22,806 nt of DNA, from positions 1 through 22,806 of the forward strand of contig CADEDU010000010.1 in NCBI GenBank assembly GCA_902826155.1, given 5' to 3'. A program made the position numbers and the translations under genes. This document shows, in pieces, positions 14,144-21,664 of the stretch (the stretch's first letter is position 1; every line of letters starts with the position of its first letter). Below the pieces are notes generated by a model, which had not been told where the DNA came from, did no database searches, and saw only the letters and a list, made by a program, of their open reading frames with translations. This stretch comes from an uncultured beta proteobacterium. Its GTDB lineage: Bacteria; Pseudomonadota; Gammaproteobacteria; Burkholderiales; SG8-39.

Positions 14144-15034
14144 TTGGACCGCCTGCTTGCAATGACCGTCTTCTCCAACGTCGTCGAGCTGGGCAGCTTC
14201 GCGCGCGCGGCAGACAAGTTGGGCATCTCGACCTCCGCTGCCTCGCGTCACGTGGCCGAACTCGAAGCCCATCTGCAGACGCGGTTGCTGCATCGAACCA
14301 CGCGCAAGCTGAGCCTCTCCGAAACCGGGCGCGCTTACCACGAACGCTGCACGCAACTCCTCGCCGATCTGGACGAAGCCGAGCGCAGCGCCGGCGCGCA
14401 GGCAAGCGAGCCGCGCGGCACGATTCGATTGACCTGTTCGCTCAACTTCGCCGTCCGCCATCTCGCCCCGGCGATCAACGCGTTCACCACGCGGCATCCC
14501 GACGTGAAATTCGACGTGTCGTTGTCGGAGCGCATCGTCGATCTGGTGGACGAAGGATTCGATCTCGCGATCCGCGTGGGCACGCCCGGCGGTCAGCAGC
14601 TCATCGCACGCCAGATCGGCGAAACGCGCCTCATCGCGTGCGCATCACCCCAGTACCTGGCCAAGCACGGAACGCCGCGCGCACCCGCCGATCTGAAACG
14701 GCACAACTGCCTGATCTACGAACATCTCTCGCCGCGCGATACCTGGGTGTTTCGCGACCGGCGCGGCCATGAGCATGCGGTGCGGGTGGCCGGCAACCTG
14801 CGCGCAACGCACGGCGACTTGCTGACCGCCGCCGCAGCGCAAGGCTTGGGCATCGCGCTCGAGCCCGACTTCATCGCGCAGTCCGAACTCGAATCCGGGC
14901 GGCTGGTGGCGGTACTCGATCGCTATACCGCGCGCCAATCGAGCATCTATGCGGTGTATCCGAGCCGGCGGCACCTCTCGGCCAACGTGCGCGTATTCGT
15001 CGAGTTCCTCATTCAGCGCTTCTGCGAGCGGTAG
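14144..15034 (+). CDS. LysR-family transcriptional regulator
   Basis: DNA-binding regulator of 296 residues, standard family length. The N-terminal winged helix-turn-helix covers about 2-60 (GSFARAADKLGIS, then SAASRHVAELE and RLLHRTTRKLSLSETG). The effector domain starts near residue 88 (GTIRLTCSLNFA) and belongs to the AaeR/DsdC-like subgroup in look (LSERIVDLVDEGFDLAIRVG). Translation starts at TTG 14144 behind a good AGGAG. The divergent DoxX gene is the most likely target, through the palindrome at 14033-14059. The effector is not known. It converges with the D-aminoacylase gene over a 93-bp gap in which I see no clear terminator. Confidence 0.93.
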   Translation: MDRLLAMTVFSNVVELGSFARAADKLGISTSAASRHVAELEAHLQTRLLHRTTRKLSLSETGRAYHERCTQLLADLDEAERSAGAQASEPRGTIRLTCSLNFAVRHLAPAINAFTTRHPDVKFDVSLSERIVDLVDEGFDLAIRVGTPGGQQLIARQIGETRLIACASPQYLAKHGTPRAPADLKRHNCLIYEHLSPRDTWVFRDRRGHEHAVRVAGNLRATHGDLLTAAAAQGLGIALEPDFIAQSELESGRLVAVLDRYTARQSSIYAVYPSRRHLSANVRVFVEFLIQRFCER

Positions 15035-15127
15035 CAACCGTCGCGGAAGCCCGCTTCACTGCACCACGCTGTTGGCGTGTGATCGCAACGACACACGTGA
15101 TCGGATATGCCGGGTAGAAAGTCGCGC

Positions 15128-16579
15128 TCAACCCGCGCGTCGCAACACGCGCCCCGGTCGCTCACCAGTTGCTGCTCCGTTGCGCCACACCGCGCGCCCA
15201 TTGACGAGCACGCACTCGATCCCTTTGGCCGGCGAGACCGAACGCGCGAAGCTGACCGTCTCGTCGACCGTGTTGGCATCGAACACGGTGATGTCGGCGA
15301 ACGCGCCCGGCTTGAGCACGCCGCGATCGGGCAAGCCGAACGTGGTGGCGGTCAGACCGGTCATCTTGTAGACGGCCGTCTCCAGCGGGAACAGATTCAG
15401 ACCGCGCGAGTAGTGGCCCAGCACGCGCGCGAATGTACCCCACAGACGTGGATGCGGTGCCGCGTCGTGCGGCAGACCGTCGGAGCCCACCATCGTGTGC
15501 TCGAACGCCAGGATGCGCTGCACATCGGCTTCGTCCATCGAGAAGTAGATGCCTCCGGCGGGCAGCAGTGCGTCGATGGTTTCCTTGCGCGAGCGGCCCA
15601 TCTTCGCGGCGATCTCGTCGAGGTCCATGCCGGAGTACTCCGGATGCGGCTTGGACCAGGTAACCAGCGTCTTCGAAGCGATCCGCGTGCGGCTCTCCGA
15701 GAGGATCGTCGACGATGCGCAGTACGGATAGCAGTCGAGCCCGATGCGCTGCCCCTTCATCCGCTCGGCAATGAAGGGCAAGGTCTGCTGCGATCGACCG
15801 TGATTGGGCAGCCCGGTGACCTTGTGATGCGAGATCACCACCGGCACGCCTACCTCGCGGCCGATGCGAAACGTTTCTTCGAGCGAATCGAGTACGCCTT
15901 CGGCCTCATTACGCATGTGCGTGCAGTAGAGGCCGCCGCGCGTCTCGAGCGGCACGCAGATGTCGATGACCTCTTCGGTCGGCGCAGCGAACGCCGGCTC
16001 GTAGTACAGCCCGGTGGACACGCCGATCGCTCCCGCGCCGAGTGCTTCATCGACCATCGAGCGCATGCGTGCACGCTCGGCCGCGTTCGCGGCGCGATCG
16101 AGCCGATCCATCGTCGCCACGCGCAAGGAGGTATGTCCGACGAGCAGCGCGGCGTTCGTTGCGGCCGGCGCCTCTTGCAGCGCCTGCACGTACTGGCCGA
16201 ACTTGCCGAACCGATACCAGCTGCCACCGTCGTCGAGCAGATCGAGCGGCGGGGTCACGGCCTGACCCGGCCCGAACGTGACCGGCGCGAGCGACACACC
16301 ACAGTTGCCCGCGACCACCGTGGTCACGCCCTGGCTCACTTTCGGGGCCATGTCCGGCGCCGACAACATCAGCCGGTCATCGTGCGTGTGTGCATCGATG
16401 AATCCCGGCGCGACGATCTTGCCGGTGGCATCGATCTCCGCGTCGCCGTGCGCACCCGCGAGTGCACCGAGTGCGACGATGCGATCGCCCTGGATGCCGA
16501 TGTCGGCGGCGAACCGCGGCGCGCGCGTGCCGTCGATCACCGTGCCGTTACGGATCAGCAGATCGAATCGTTGTGTCAT
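15128..16579 (-). CDS. N-acyl-D-amino-acid deacylase (D-aminoacylase family amidohydrolase)
   Basis: Zinc amidohydrolase that removes the acyl group from N-acyl-D-amino acids, or a close relative. It has 483 residues, the usual length for D-aminoacylase. Motifs are H64-x-H66-D67-D68 (DAHTHDD), C93 in GNCG, H221 in THMRNE, H251/H252 in ISHHK, and D367 in GSDGLPHD, all matching the metal and catalytic positions of characterised D-aminoacylases. GGGAG lies 5 nt before the ATG at 16579. It sits 24 bp downstream of a Bug receptor on the same strand, so the receptor may bring in its substrate. A dihydroorotase- or hydantoinase-like activity is less likely because the GNCG and SHHK motifs are those of D-aminoacylase. 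Confidence 0.9.
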   Translation of the reverse strand: MTQRFDLLIRNGTVIDGTRAPRFAADIGIQGDRIVALGALAGAHGDAEIDATGKIVAPGFIDAHTHDDRLMLSAPDMAPKVSQGVTTVVAGNCGVSLAPVTFGPGQAVTPPLDLLDDGGSWYRFGKFGQYVQALQEAPAATNAALLVGHTSLRVATMDRLDRAANAAERARMRSMVDEALGAGAIGVSTGLYYEPAFAAPTEEVIDICVPLETRGGLYCTHMRNEAEGVLDSLEETFRIGREVGVPVVISHHKVTGLPNHGRSQQTLPFIAERMKGQRIGLDCYPYCASSTILSESRTRIASKTLVTWSKPHPEYSGMDLDEIAAKMGRSRKETIDALLPAGGIYFSMDEADVQRILAFEHTMVGSDGLPHDAAPHPRLWGTFARVLGHYSRGLNLFPLETAVYKMTGLTATTFGLPDRGVLKPGAFADITVFDANTVDETVSFARSVSPAKGIECVLVNGRAVWRNGAATGERPGRVLRRAG

Positions 16580-16603
16580 GTCCGCTCCCAGTTGCGTTTG
16601 CCT

Positions 16604-17554
16604 TCAATCCACTTTCGCGCCGGAGCGCTTGATCACATCGGCCCATTTGGGCGCCTCGCGCCGCGCCAACGCCACAAACTCCTCGGGCGTGCCACCATCG
16701 GCTTCCGTATCGAGCGCCTTGAATCGCTCGAGCACCGCCGGCGCGGCGAGCGCCTTGCGAATCTCGGCGTGCAGTTTCTGCACGACGTCTCGGGGCAGAT
16801 TGGCCGGACCGATCACCCCGCCCCACGCGACCGTCTCGTAGCCAGGGACCGACTCACCGATTGCCGGCAGGTCGGGAAACACCGCTGAGCGCCGCGGACC
16901 GGAGACGCCCAGTCCGCGCACGCGCCCGGATTTGGCGTGCGGCGTAATCGACGACAGGTTGTCGAACATCATGTGCGCCTCGCCGGCGATGAGATCGTTG
17001 ATCGCCTGCGGGCTGCCGCGATACGGCACATGCAGGATGAACGTGCCGGTCAGCGCCTTGAACAGCTCCCCGCCGAGATGGCCGGTGGTGCCGTTGCCCG
17101 GAGAAGCCATCACCAGCTTGCCCGGATGGGTCTTCGCGTAGGCGACCAGTTCCTGCACCGTCTGCACCGGCAGCTTCGGATTCACCGCGAGCAGATTGAA
17201 CACCCGCACGCAGTTGGAGATGAGCGTGAGGTCCTTGTCGACGTTGTACGGAACCTTGGCGAGCAACGACTGGTTGATCGCGAGCGACACGATGTTCCCG
17301 TAGCCGAGCGTGTAGCCGTCGGGCGCGGCTTTCGCAATGTCCATCGTGCCGATCGTGAACGATGCGCCGGGTTTGTTTTCCACCACAATCGATACGCCCA
17401 TCTGCTGCGACATCTGCTGCATCAGCAGGCGCATCAGCACGTCGGGCGAACCGCCGGGCGCCGATGGCACGATGAAGCGAATGGTCTTCTCCGGATAGGC
17501 CGCGGCGCTGATGCTCGCCCAAGCCAACAGGACTGCTGTCAACAACGCCTTCAT
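16604..17554 (-). CDS. Bug-family (TctC-like) periplasmic receptor, copy 2
   Basis: Periplasmic solute-binding protein, 316 residues with a signal peptide (MKALLTAVLLAWASISAAA, cut before YPEK). Family marks are IRFIVPSAPGG, ENKPGAS, DGYTLGYG, HVPYRGSPQAINDL and FPDLPAIGESVPGYE. The ATG at 17554 follows AAAGGAGA (17563-17570) at 8 nt. The D-aminoacylase gene follows after 24 bp, so the two are probably one operon, and an N-acylated or other carboxylate ligand is plausible. No TctA/B genes are nearby. Four 12-bp repeats lie 36-83 bp upstream of the start and could affect its promoter. It is clearly a different subgroup from the other two receptors in the window. Confidence 0.93.
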   Translation of the reverse strand: MKALLTAVLLAWASISAAAYPEKTIRFIVPSAPGGSPDVLMRLLMQQMSQQMGVSIVVENKPGASFTIGTMDIAKAAPDGYTLGYGNIVSLAINQSLLAKVPYNVDKDLTLISNCVRVFNLLAVNPKLPVQTVQELVAYAKTHPGKLVMASPGNGTTGHLGGELFKALTGTFILHVPYRGSPQAINDLIAGEAHMMFDNLSSITPHAKSGRVRGLGVSGPRRSAVFPDLPAIGESVPGYETVAWGGVIGPANLPRDVVQKLHAEIRKALAAPAVLERFKALDTEADGGTPEEFVALARREAPKWADVIKRSGAKVD

Positions 17555-17583
17555 GCAGCGTCTCTCCTTTCAATGAACCGCGT

Positions 17584-17763
17584 GTGGATTTTGGACTGGA
17601 GTTCGGATTGGACTTCGGACTGGACTTCGGATTGCGCGCGATTGTCGCTCATCGCGAAAAAACGCTGCAGCGCACGCCCTATGTCCACGACGTCGATGCG
17701 GCATCCCTCGACCGCTCATTGACGATGCGCGCACCGCCGATCGATCCGTTCGCGCGCAACTGA
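17584..17763 (+). CDS. Weak candidate small ORF with FGL-D/E repeats (59 aa)
   Basis: From a GTG at 17584 the frame reads VDFGLEFGLDFGLDFGLR, then an ordinary-looking stretch (REKTLQRTPYVHDVDAASL) and a stop at 17761. The repeated FGL(D/E) comes from the 12-bp DNA repeats. Codon third positions are fairly GC-rich in the non-repeat half. There is no good ribosome site and no family resemblance that I recognise. It could be a relic of a larger gene or pure chance. Confidence 0.15.
   Translation: MDFGLEFGLDFGLDFGLRAIVAHREKTLQRTPYVHDVDAASLDRSLTMRAPPIDPFARN
17590..17637. repeat. Four tandem copies of a 12-bp repeat
   Basis: Units start at 17590, 17602, 17614 and 17626 and follow TTCGGAYTGGAC, with one or two changes in the first and last units. 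They lie 36-83 bp upstream of the Bug receptor start, where promoter or operator elements would be expected on the minus strand. A 12-bp period places units slightly more than one helical turn apart. Confidence 0.8.
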
Positions 17764-18059
17764 TCACCGGCGAGTGCGGCCGATGATCGTTCATCGGTTC
17801 GCAACCGGTGCTGCCTACACTGACCCGACAACAAACTCGAAGCTCACGTCGCTCGAGGTAAGCGTCTGCGTGAATCGAGACCGTTCGAAACGGCACGGCT
17901 CCAGGAACCATCCGCGGTGGCGCGCGCGTTGCGCATCGTGTGGCGCACGCGCTGTGCACGCCCGGTGCAGCCCCTGGTGCAGCGATGCGCGTTTCGGCAC
18001 GCGTCTCTTTCAATAGCCACAGCGATCTCGCTTGCTATCCGAAAACGGAGGAACCTCTG

Positions 18060-19814
18060 ATGCGAGTACTTGTTGCCGCTCTAACCGCGTTGCTGTGCAG
18101 TTCGTGGTCGATCGCCGCCGAGTTGATCACGCCTGACAACGCGATTCCCAACCGCTACATCGTCGTCCTCAAGGACGACACCGACGTCGCCACACAGGAA
18201 GCCGACGGGCGCATGCAACGGCGCAGCAGCATGGCCGATGAGATGACGCGCCGCCACGGTGGACGCACGATGCAGGTGTATCGACGCGCGCTGCACGGCT
18301 TCGTGGCCGAGATGACGCCGCGACAGGCGCGCACGATGATGCGCGATGCACGCGTGCGCTTCATCGAACAGGACAGCGTGGTGAGCATCTCGGCGACGCA
18401 GCAAAACGCCACCTGGGGGCTCGATCGCATCGATCAACGCGACCGGCCGGTCGATCGTCTCTACAACTACAACGCCACCGGCGCCGGTGTCCATGCGTAC
18501 GTGATCGACACGGGCATTCGCACCACGCATCAGGAGTTCGCCGGGCGCGTCGGCAACGGTTTCTCGGTGGTGAACGACGGGCGCGGCACGACCGATTGCA
18601 ACGGTCACGGCACGCATGTCTCCGGCACCATCGGCGGCGCGGTGTACGGCGTCGCCAAGCAGGTCACGCTCCACCCGGTGCGCGTGCTCGGCTGCAACGG
18701 CTCGGGCACCGCCTCGGGCGTGATCCAGGGCGTGGACTGGGTGGCGAACAATCACACCAAGCCGGCCGTGGCCAACATGAGTCTGGGCGGGGGGATATCG
18801 ACCGCGCTCGACAACGCCGTGCGCAACGCGATCGCCGCCGGCGTCACATTCGCGGTCGCCGCCGGCAACTCCAATGCCAACGCCTGCAACGCCTCGCCGG
18901 CGCGCGTGAGTGAAGCGCTGACGGTGGGCGCCACGACCAGCACCGATGGCCGCTCGTCGTTCTCAAATTTCGGCACCTGCGTCGATGTGTTCGCACCCGG
19001 CAGCAGCATCACCTCGGCGTGGATCACCAACGACACCGCCACCAACACGATCAGCGGTACGTCGATGGCCTCGCCGCACGCAGCCGGCGTCGCCGCGCTG
19101 GTGTTGCAGGGACAGCCGAACGCCACCGCGGCGACGATCGCGCAGGCCGTGGTCAACGGCGCGACGTCCGATCGCCTGAGCGGAATCGGCACCGGCTCGC
19201 CCAATCGTCTGCTGTATTCGCTCGCCGCCGCAACGCCGGCCGATCAGGTTCCCGTCGCCGGCTTCACCTTCAATTGCACCGGTCTGATCTGCGCGTTCGA
19301 CGCCGCCGGCTCCACCGACGACAAGGGCGTCAGCGCGTACACCTGGAATTTCGGCGACGGAGGAACGTCCTCCGGGCGAAGCGTTTCGCACACCTTCGGC
19401 AGCGCGGGTACGTTCAACGTCGTGCTGACCGTGGCCGACACGATCAATCAGACCGACACCGAGACCAAGGCCGTCACCGTTGACAATGGCAGCAACGGTG
19501 CACCGTGCACCAACTGCACGCAATACAGCGGCAATCTGAGCGGCACCGGTGCGCAGCAGTTCCAGCCCAACGGCACGTACTACCTCGCCAACCAGGCCGG
19601 AACGCATCGCGGTTGGTTGCGCGGCCCGGCCAACGCGAATTTCGATCTGTACTTGTGGCGCTGGAACGGTAGCGCATGGGTGGTCGTGGCCAGCTCGACC
19701 GGTGACGGCGCGAGCCAGGACATCGCGTTCAGCGGACCGAGCGGCTACTACGCCTGGCGGATCGTCTCGGTGCAGGGCGGCGGGGCCTACACGTTCTACC
19801 TGCAGCGGCCGTAG
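18060..19814 (+). CDS. Secreted aqualysin-like subtilisin (S8) protease with PKD and C-terminal beta domain
   Basis: Extracellular serine protease, 584 residues, made as a pre-pro-enzyme. Signal peptide 1-20; I9 propeptide about 31-110 (RYIVVLKDD at its start, RFIEQDSVVSI at its end); catalytic domain from about A112. The triad is D150 (YVIDTG), H183 (GHGTHV) and S335 (GTSMASPH), with oxyanion N270 (AAGN). C180/C212 and C276/C307 correspond to the two disulfides of Thermus aqualysin I, which this domain strongly resembles. A PKD domain follows (about 398-476, YTWNFGDGG), then a roughly 100-residue domain like the bacterial pre-peptidase C-terminal type, with extra Cys at 406, 411, 483 and 486. 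GGAGG lies 8 nt before the ATG. A long repeat-rich leader region lies upstream and a hairpin downstream. Confidence 0.95.
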   Translation: MRVLVAALTALLCSSWSIAAELITPDNAIPNRYIVVLKDDTDVATQEADGRMQRRSSMADEMTRRHGGRTMQVYRRALHGFVAEMTPRQARTMMRDARVRFIEQDSVVSISATQQNATWGLDRIDQRDRPVDRLYNYNATGAGVHAYVIDTGIRTTHQEFAGRVGNGFSVVNDGRGTTDCNGHGTHVSGTIGGAVYGVAKQVTLHPVRVLGCNGSGTASGVIQGVDWVANNHTKPAVANMSLGGGISTALDNAVRNAIAAGVTFAVAAGNSNANACNASPARVSEALTVGATTSTDGRSSFSNFGTCVDVFAPGSSITSAWITNDTATNTISGTSMASPHAAGVAALVLQGQPNATAATIAQAVVNGATSDRLSGIGTGSPNRLLYSLAAATPADQVPVAGFTFNCTGLICAFDAAGSTDDKGVSAYTWNFGDGGTSSGRSVSHTFGSAGTFNVVLTVADTINQTDTETKAVTVDNGSNGAPCTNCTQYSGNLSGTGAQQFQPNGTYYLANQAGTHRGWLRGPANANFDLYLWRWNGSAWVVVASSTGDGASQDIAFSGPSGYYAWRIVSVQGGGAYTFYLQRP

Positions 19815-19831
19815 CCGCCGTCATTGTGGAA

Positions 19832-19870
19832 AGTACGGATACATCCGCACGCCGCGGATACATCCGTACT
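19832..19870. promoter_or_regulatory. Compound hairpin and twin dyads between the protease and msrB
   Basis: Arms AGTACGGAT (19832-19840) and ATCCGTACT (19862-19870) enclose a second stem ATCCGC/GCGGAT (19843-19848 with 19854-19859). The same DNA can be read as two direct copies, 19 bp apart, of the near-palindrome CGGATACATCCG (19836-19847 and 19855-19866). It begins 18 bp after the protease stop and ends 70 bp before the msrB start. It lacks a T-tract, so a twin operator for msrB is as likely as a terminator. Confidence 0.5.
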
Positions 19871-19940
19871 CCGGTCCCGTTCGTATTGTGCTCCAGGCGC
19901 GCATGGCTATGATCGGCGCGCCGCACACACCGGAGCGCAT

Positions 19941-20513
19941 ATGAATCGCCGCATCTTTCTTTCGACCCTGGGCGCCGCGGGCCTCGCGTCGCATTCCCTG
20001 AGCACTTTCGCACAGATGATGAAAGCCCCCACGTTGAACCGACCGCTCGAACAGATCCGCACCGATTGGAAGTCGTTGCTCGCTGCCGACGCCGCCAACG
20101 TGGCGGCTTCGCCCACGCCGGCGCAGAAAATGGCGAACACCGAATGGCGCAAGCAGCTCGGGCGCGAGGCCTATCACGTACTGCGCGAAGAAGGAACCGA
20201 GCCGCCCGGCAGCAGCCCGCTCAACGACGAGAAGCGCCGCGGTCTCTACGTCTGCGCCGGCTGCGGCCTGGCGCTGTTCACCTCGGAGATGAAGTTCGAC
20301 AGCGGCACCGGCTGGCCGAGCTTCTTCACCAGCATTCCGAATCACTTCGGCACCAAGCGCGACTTCAAGCTGATCCTGCCGCGCACCGAGTATCACTGCG
20401 TGCGCTGCGACGGCCATCACGGCCATGTGTTCAACGACGGTCCCAAGCCCACTGGCGAACGCTGGTGCAACAACGGCGTGGCGCTGCGGTTCGTGCCGTT
20501 CGAAAAAGCCTGA
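19941..20513 (+). CDS. msrB: Exported peptide-methionine (R)-S-oxide reductase MsrB
   Basis: Reduces methionine-R-sulfoxide in proteins. It has 190 residues with a twin-arginine-type signal (MNRRIFLSTLGAAGLA), so it probably acts in the periplasm. The MsrB domain is complete: zinc Cys pairs C105/C108 (CAGCG) and C153/C156 (CVRC), the SGTGWPSF motif at 121-128, HHGHVF, and the catalytic C176 in RWCNNG. GGAG lies 5 nt before the ATG at 19941. About 40 residues between the signal and the core are longer than in cytosolic MsrB. No MsrA or MsrPQ gene is adjacent. The neighbouring exported protease and the hairpin-dyad site in front suggest separate, perhaps stress-linked control; this is inference. 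It converges on the third Bug receptor gene. Confidence 0.94.
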   Translation: MNRRIFLSTLGAAGLASHSLSTFAQMMKAPTLNRPLEQIRTDWKSLLAADAANVAASPTPAQKMANTEWRKQLGREAYHVLREEGTEPPGSSPLNDEKRRGLYVCAGCGLALFTSEMKFDSGTGWPSFFTSIPNHFGTKRDFKLILPRTEYHCVRCDGHHGHVFNDGPKPTGERWCNNGVALRFVPFEKA

Positions 20514-20539
20514 CCGGCAACCGCCGCTTTACGGCCGGT
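20513..20539. terminator. Possible bidirectional hairpin terminator between msrB and Bug receptor 3
   Basis: ACCGG (20513-20517) pairs with CCGGT (20535-20539), with an inner CCG/CGG stem (20524-20526 with 20532-20534). It fills the 33-bp gap between the two convergent genes. No T-tract follows on either strand, so the call is weak. Confidence 0.3.
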
Positions 20540-20546
20540 GTAGCCA

Positions 20547-21518
20547 TCAGTTCGCGGTGAACCCGGTTTCCTTGACGATGCGCGCCCACTTCGCCACTTC
20601 CTGCTTCAGGTAGTCGGCGAACTGCGCGCTCGGCCCACCCTGCGCGGAAAAGCCGAGCGCGCTCAGGCGTTCGCGCACATCGGGCTGCTTGATCGCCTCG
20701 TTGACCTCGGCGTTGAGCTTCTGCACGACATCGGCGCGTGTCTTCGCGGGCGCGAGAAAGGCGATCCAGGTGTGATCCTCCACGTCCGGCAGACCTTGCT
20801 CGGCGAGCGTCGGCACATCGGGCAACACCGGCGTACGTGTCTTGCTCGCCACCGCCAGCGCGCGCATCTTTCCCTGCTTGATCAACGGCACGGCGGGCGG
20901 CATCGAAGTGGTCACGAAGTCGACTTGCCCGGAGAGCACGGCGGTGATCGCCGGCGGCCCGCCTTGAAACGGCACGTGCACCGCATCGAGCTTGGCGAGT
21001 GTCTTGAGCACGTACTCGGCGGTCAGATGCGGCGTCGTGCCGACCCCCGCGCTCGAGAAACTGATGCGCTTGCCGGCCGCGCTCTTGATGAACTCCTGCA
21101 TGTTGCCGGCTGCGACGTTCGCGCTGAACACGAACACGCGCGGCGTGTGGGCGGCTACGGCAGTGGGCTCAAAATCGGCGAGCGGATCGTAGCCGGCATC
21201 CTTCGACAAGCTCGCATGCGCGGCAAACGCAGCCGTGTGCACGAGCAGCGTGTAGCCATCAGCGGGAGACGCGGCCACCGCTTTGGATGCGATGCTGCCG
21301 CCGGCCCCGCCCCGATTCTCGACCAGCACCGGCTGCCCCAACCGCTCGGCCATCTTCTGGCCGACCAGGCGCGCGACGGTGTCGGCTACCCCGCCTGGCG
21401 CAAATGCGACCAGGATGCGGATCGACTTGGTTGGAAACGGTTCCTGCGCGCTGACCGCGCCGATACCACAGAGCGCCGCGCACAACACCGTCGAAAGAAA
21501 GATCAAGGTCGGGTTCAT
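20547..21518 (-). CDS. Bug-family (TctC-like) periplasmic receptor, copy 3
   Basis: Periplasmic solute-binding protein, 323 residues with a signal peptide (MNPTLIFLSTVLCAALCG onwards, cut at VSA-Q). Family marks are IRILVAFAPGG, ENRGGAGG, DGYTLLVHT, HVPFQGGPPAITAVL and LPDVPTLAEQGLPD. I place the start at the ATG at 21518, which yields a clean signal peptide; a longer frame begins at 21569. The ribosome site is weak. No transporter membrane genes or obvious catabolic partner are adjacent on its strand; it is divergent from the sialidase-like gene and convergent with msrB. The ligand is unknown. Confidence 0.92.
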   Translation of the reverse strand: MNPTLIFLSTVLCAALCGIGAVSAQEPFPTKSIRILVAFAPGGVADTVARLVGQKMAERLGQPVLVENRGGAGGSIASKAVAASPADGYTLLVHTAAFAAHASLSKDAGYDPLADFEPTAVAAHTPRVFVFSANVAAGNMQEFIKSAAGKRISFSSAGVGTTPHLTAEYVLKTLAKLDAVHVPFQGGPPAITAVLSGQVDFVTTSMPPAVPLIKQGKMRALAVASKTRTPVLPDVPTLAEQGLPDVEDHTWIAFLAPAKTRADVVQKLNAEVNEAIKQPDVRERLSALGFSAQGGPSAQFADYLKQEVAKWARIVKETGFTAN

Positions 21519-21664
21519 GAGGGTCCGCTGGGGGTTGGCAGGCTTTGATCGCTCGCCGCGATGTTGCAAGCATGCCGTAAAGAAACTTTAAGGTCACCGC
21601 GAAATCGCTGATGCCGGGCATACTGCGCCGCCGTCGTATTCACCAACGCCCCCTTGCCACGCCC

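Larger units (their letters stand above)
17555..18059. other. 505-bp stretch without a convincing gene, rich in repeats and hairpins
   Basis: Lies between the divergent Bug receptor and the secreted subtilase. It holds four 12-bp tandem repeats (17590-17637); a 7-bp hairpin CCGATGA-TCGT-TCATCGG (17780-17797) that overlaps a second stem CGGTT-CGC-AACCG (17795-17807), so only one can form at a time; a third small stem CCGTT-CGA-AACGG (17881-17893); and two direct copies of GGTGCAGC (17964-17971, 17976-17983). GGAGG at 18047-18051 serves the subtilase. Open frames on both strands here look spurious, apart from one weak 59-codon candidate. Confidence 0.6.

Noticed and set aside
15107..16888. 593-codon open frame on the plus strand
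   Set aside because: It is the antisense shadow of the D-aminoacylase and Bug receptor genes, with Arg/His-biased composition.
17590..17637. Repeats considered as a CRISPR or VNTR array
   Set aside because: The units are only 12 bp, with no spacers and no cas genes; four copies support a simple tandem repeat only.
17570..18013. 147-codon open frame on the minus strand between the receptor and the protease
   Set aside because: The composition is Arg/Ala/Ser-rich without recognisable motifs, and it ends in the 12-bp repeats.
21578..21590. TAAAG-AAA-CTTTA dyad upstream of the sialidase-like gene
   Set aside because: Only 5-bp arms with no matching second copy; too short to call an operator or terminator.
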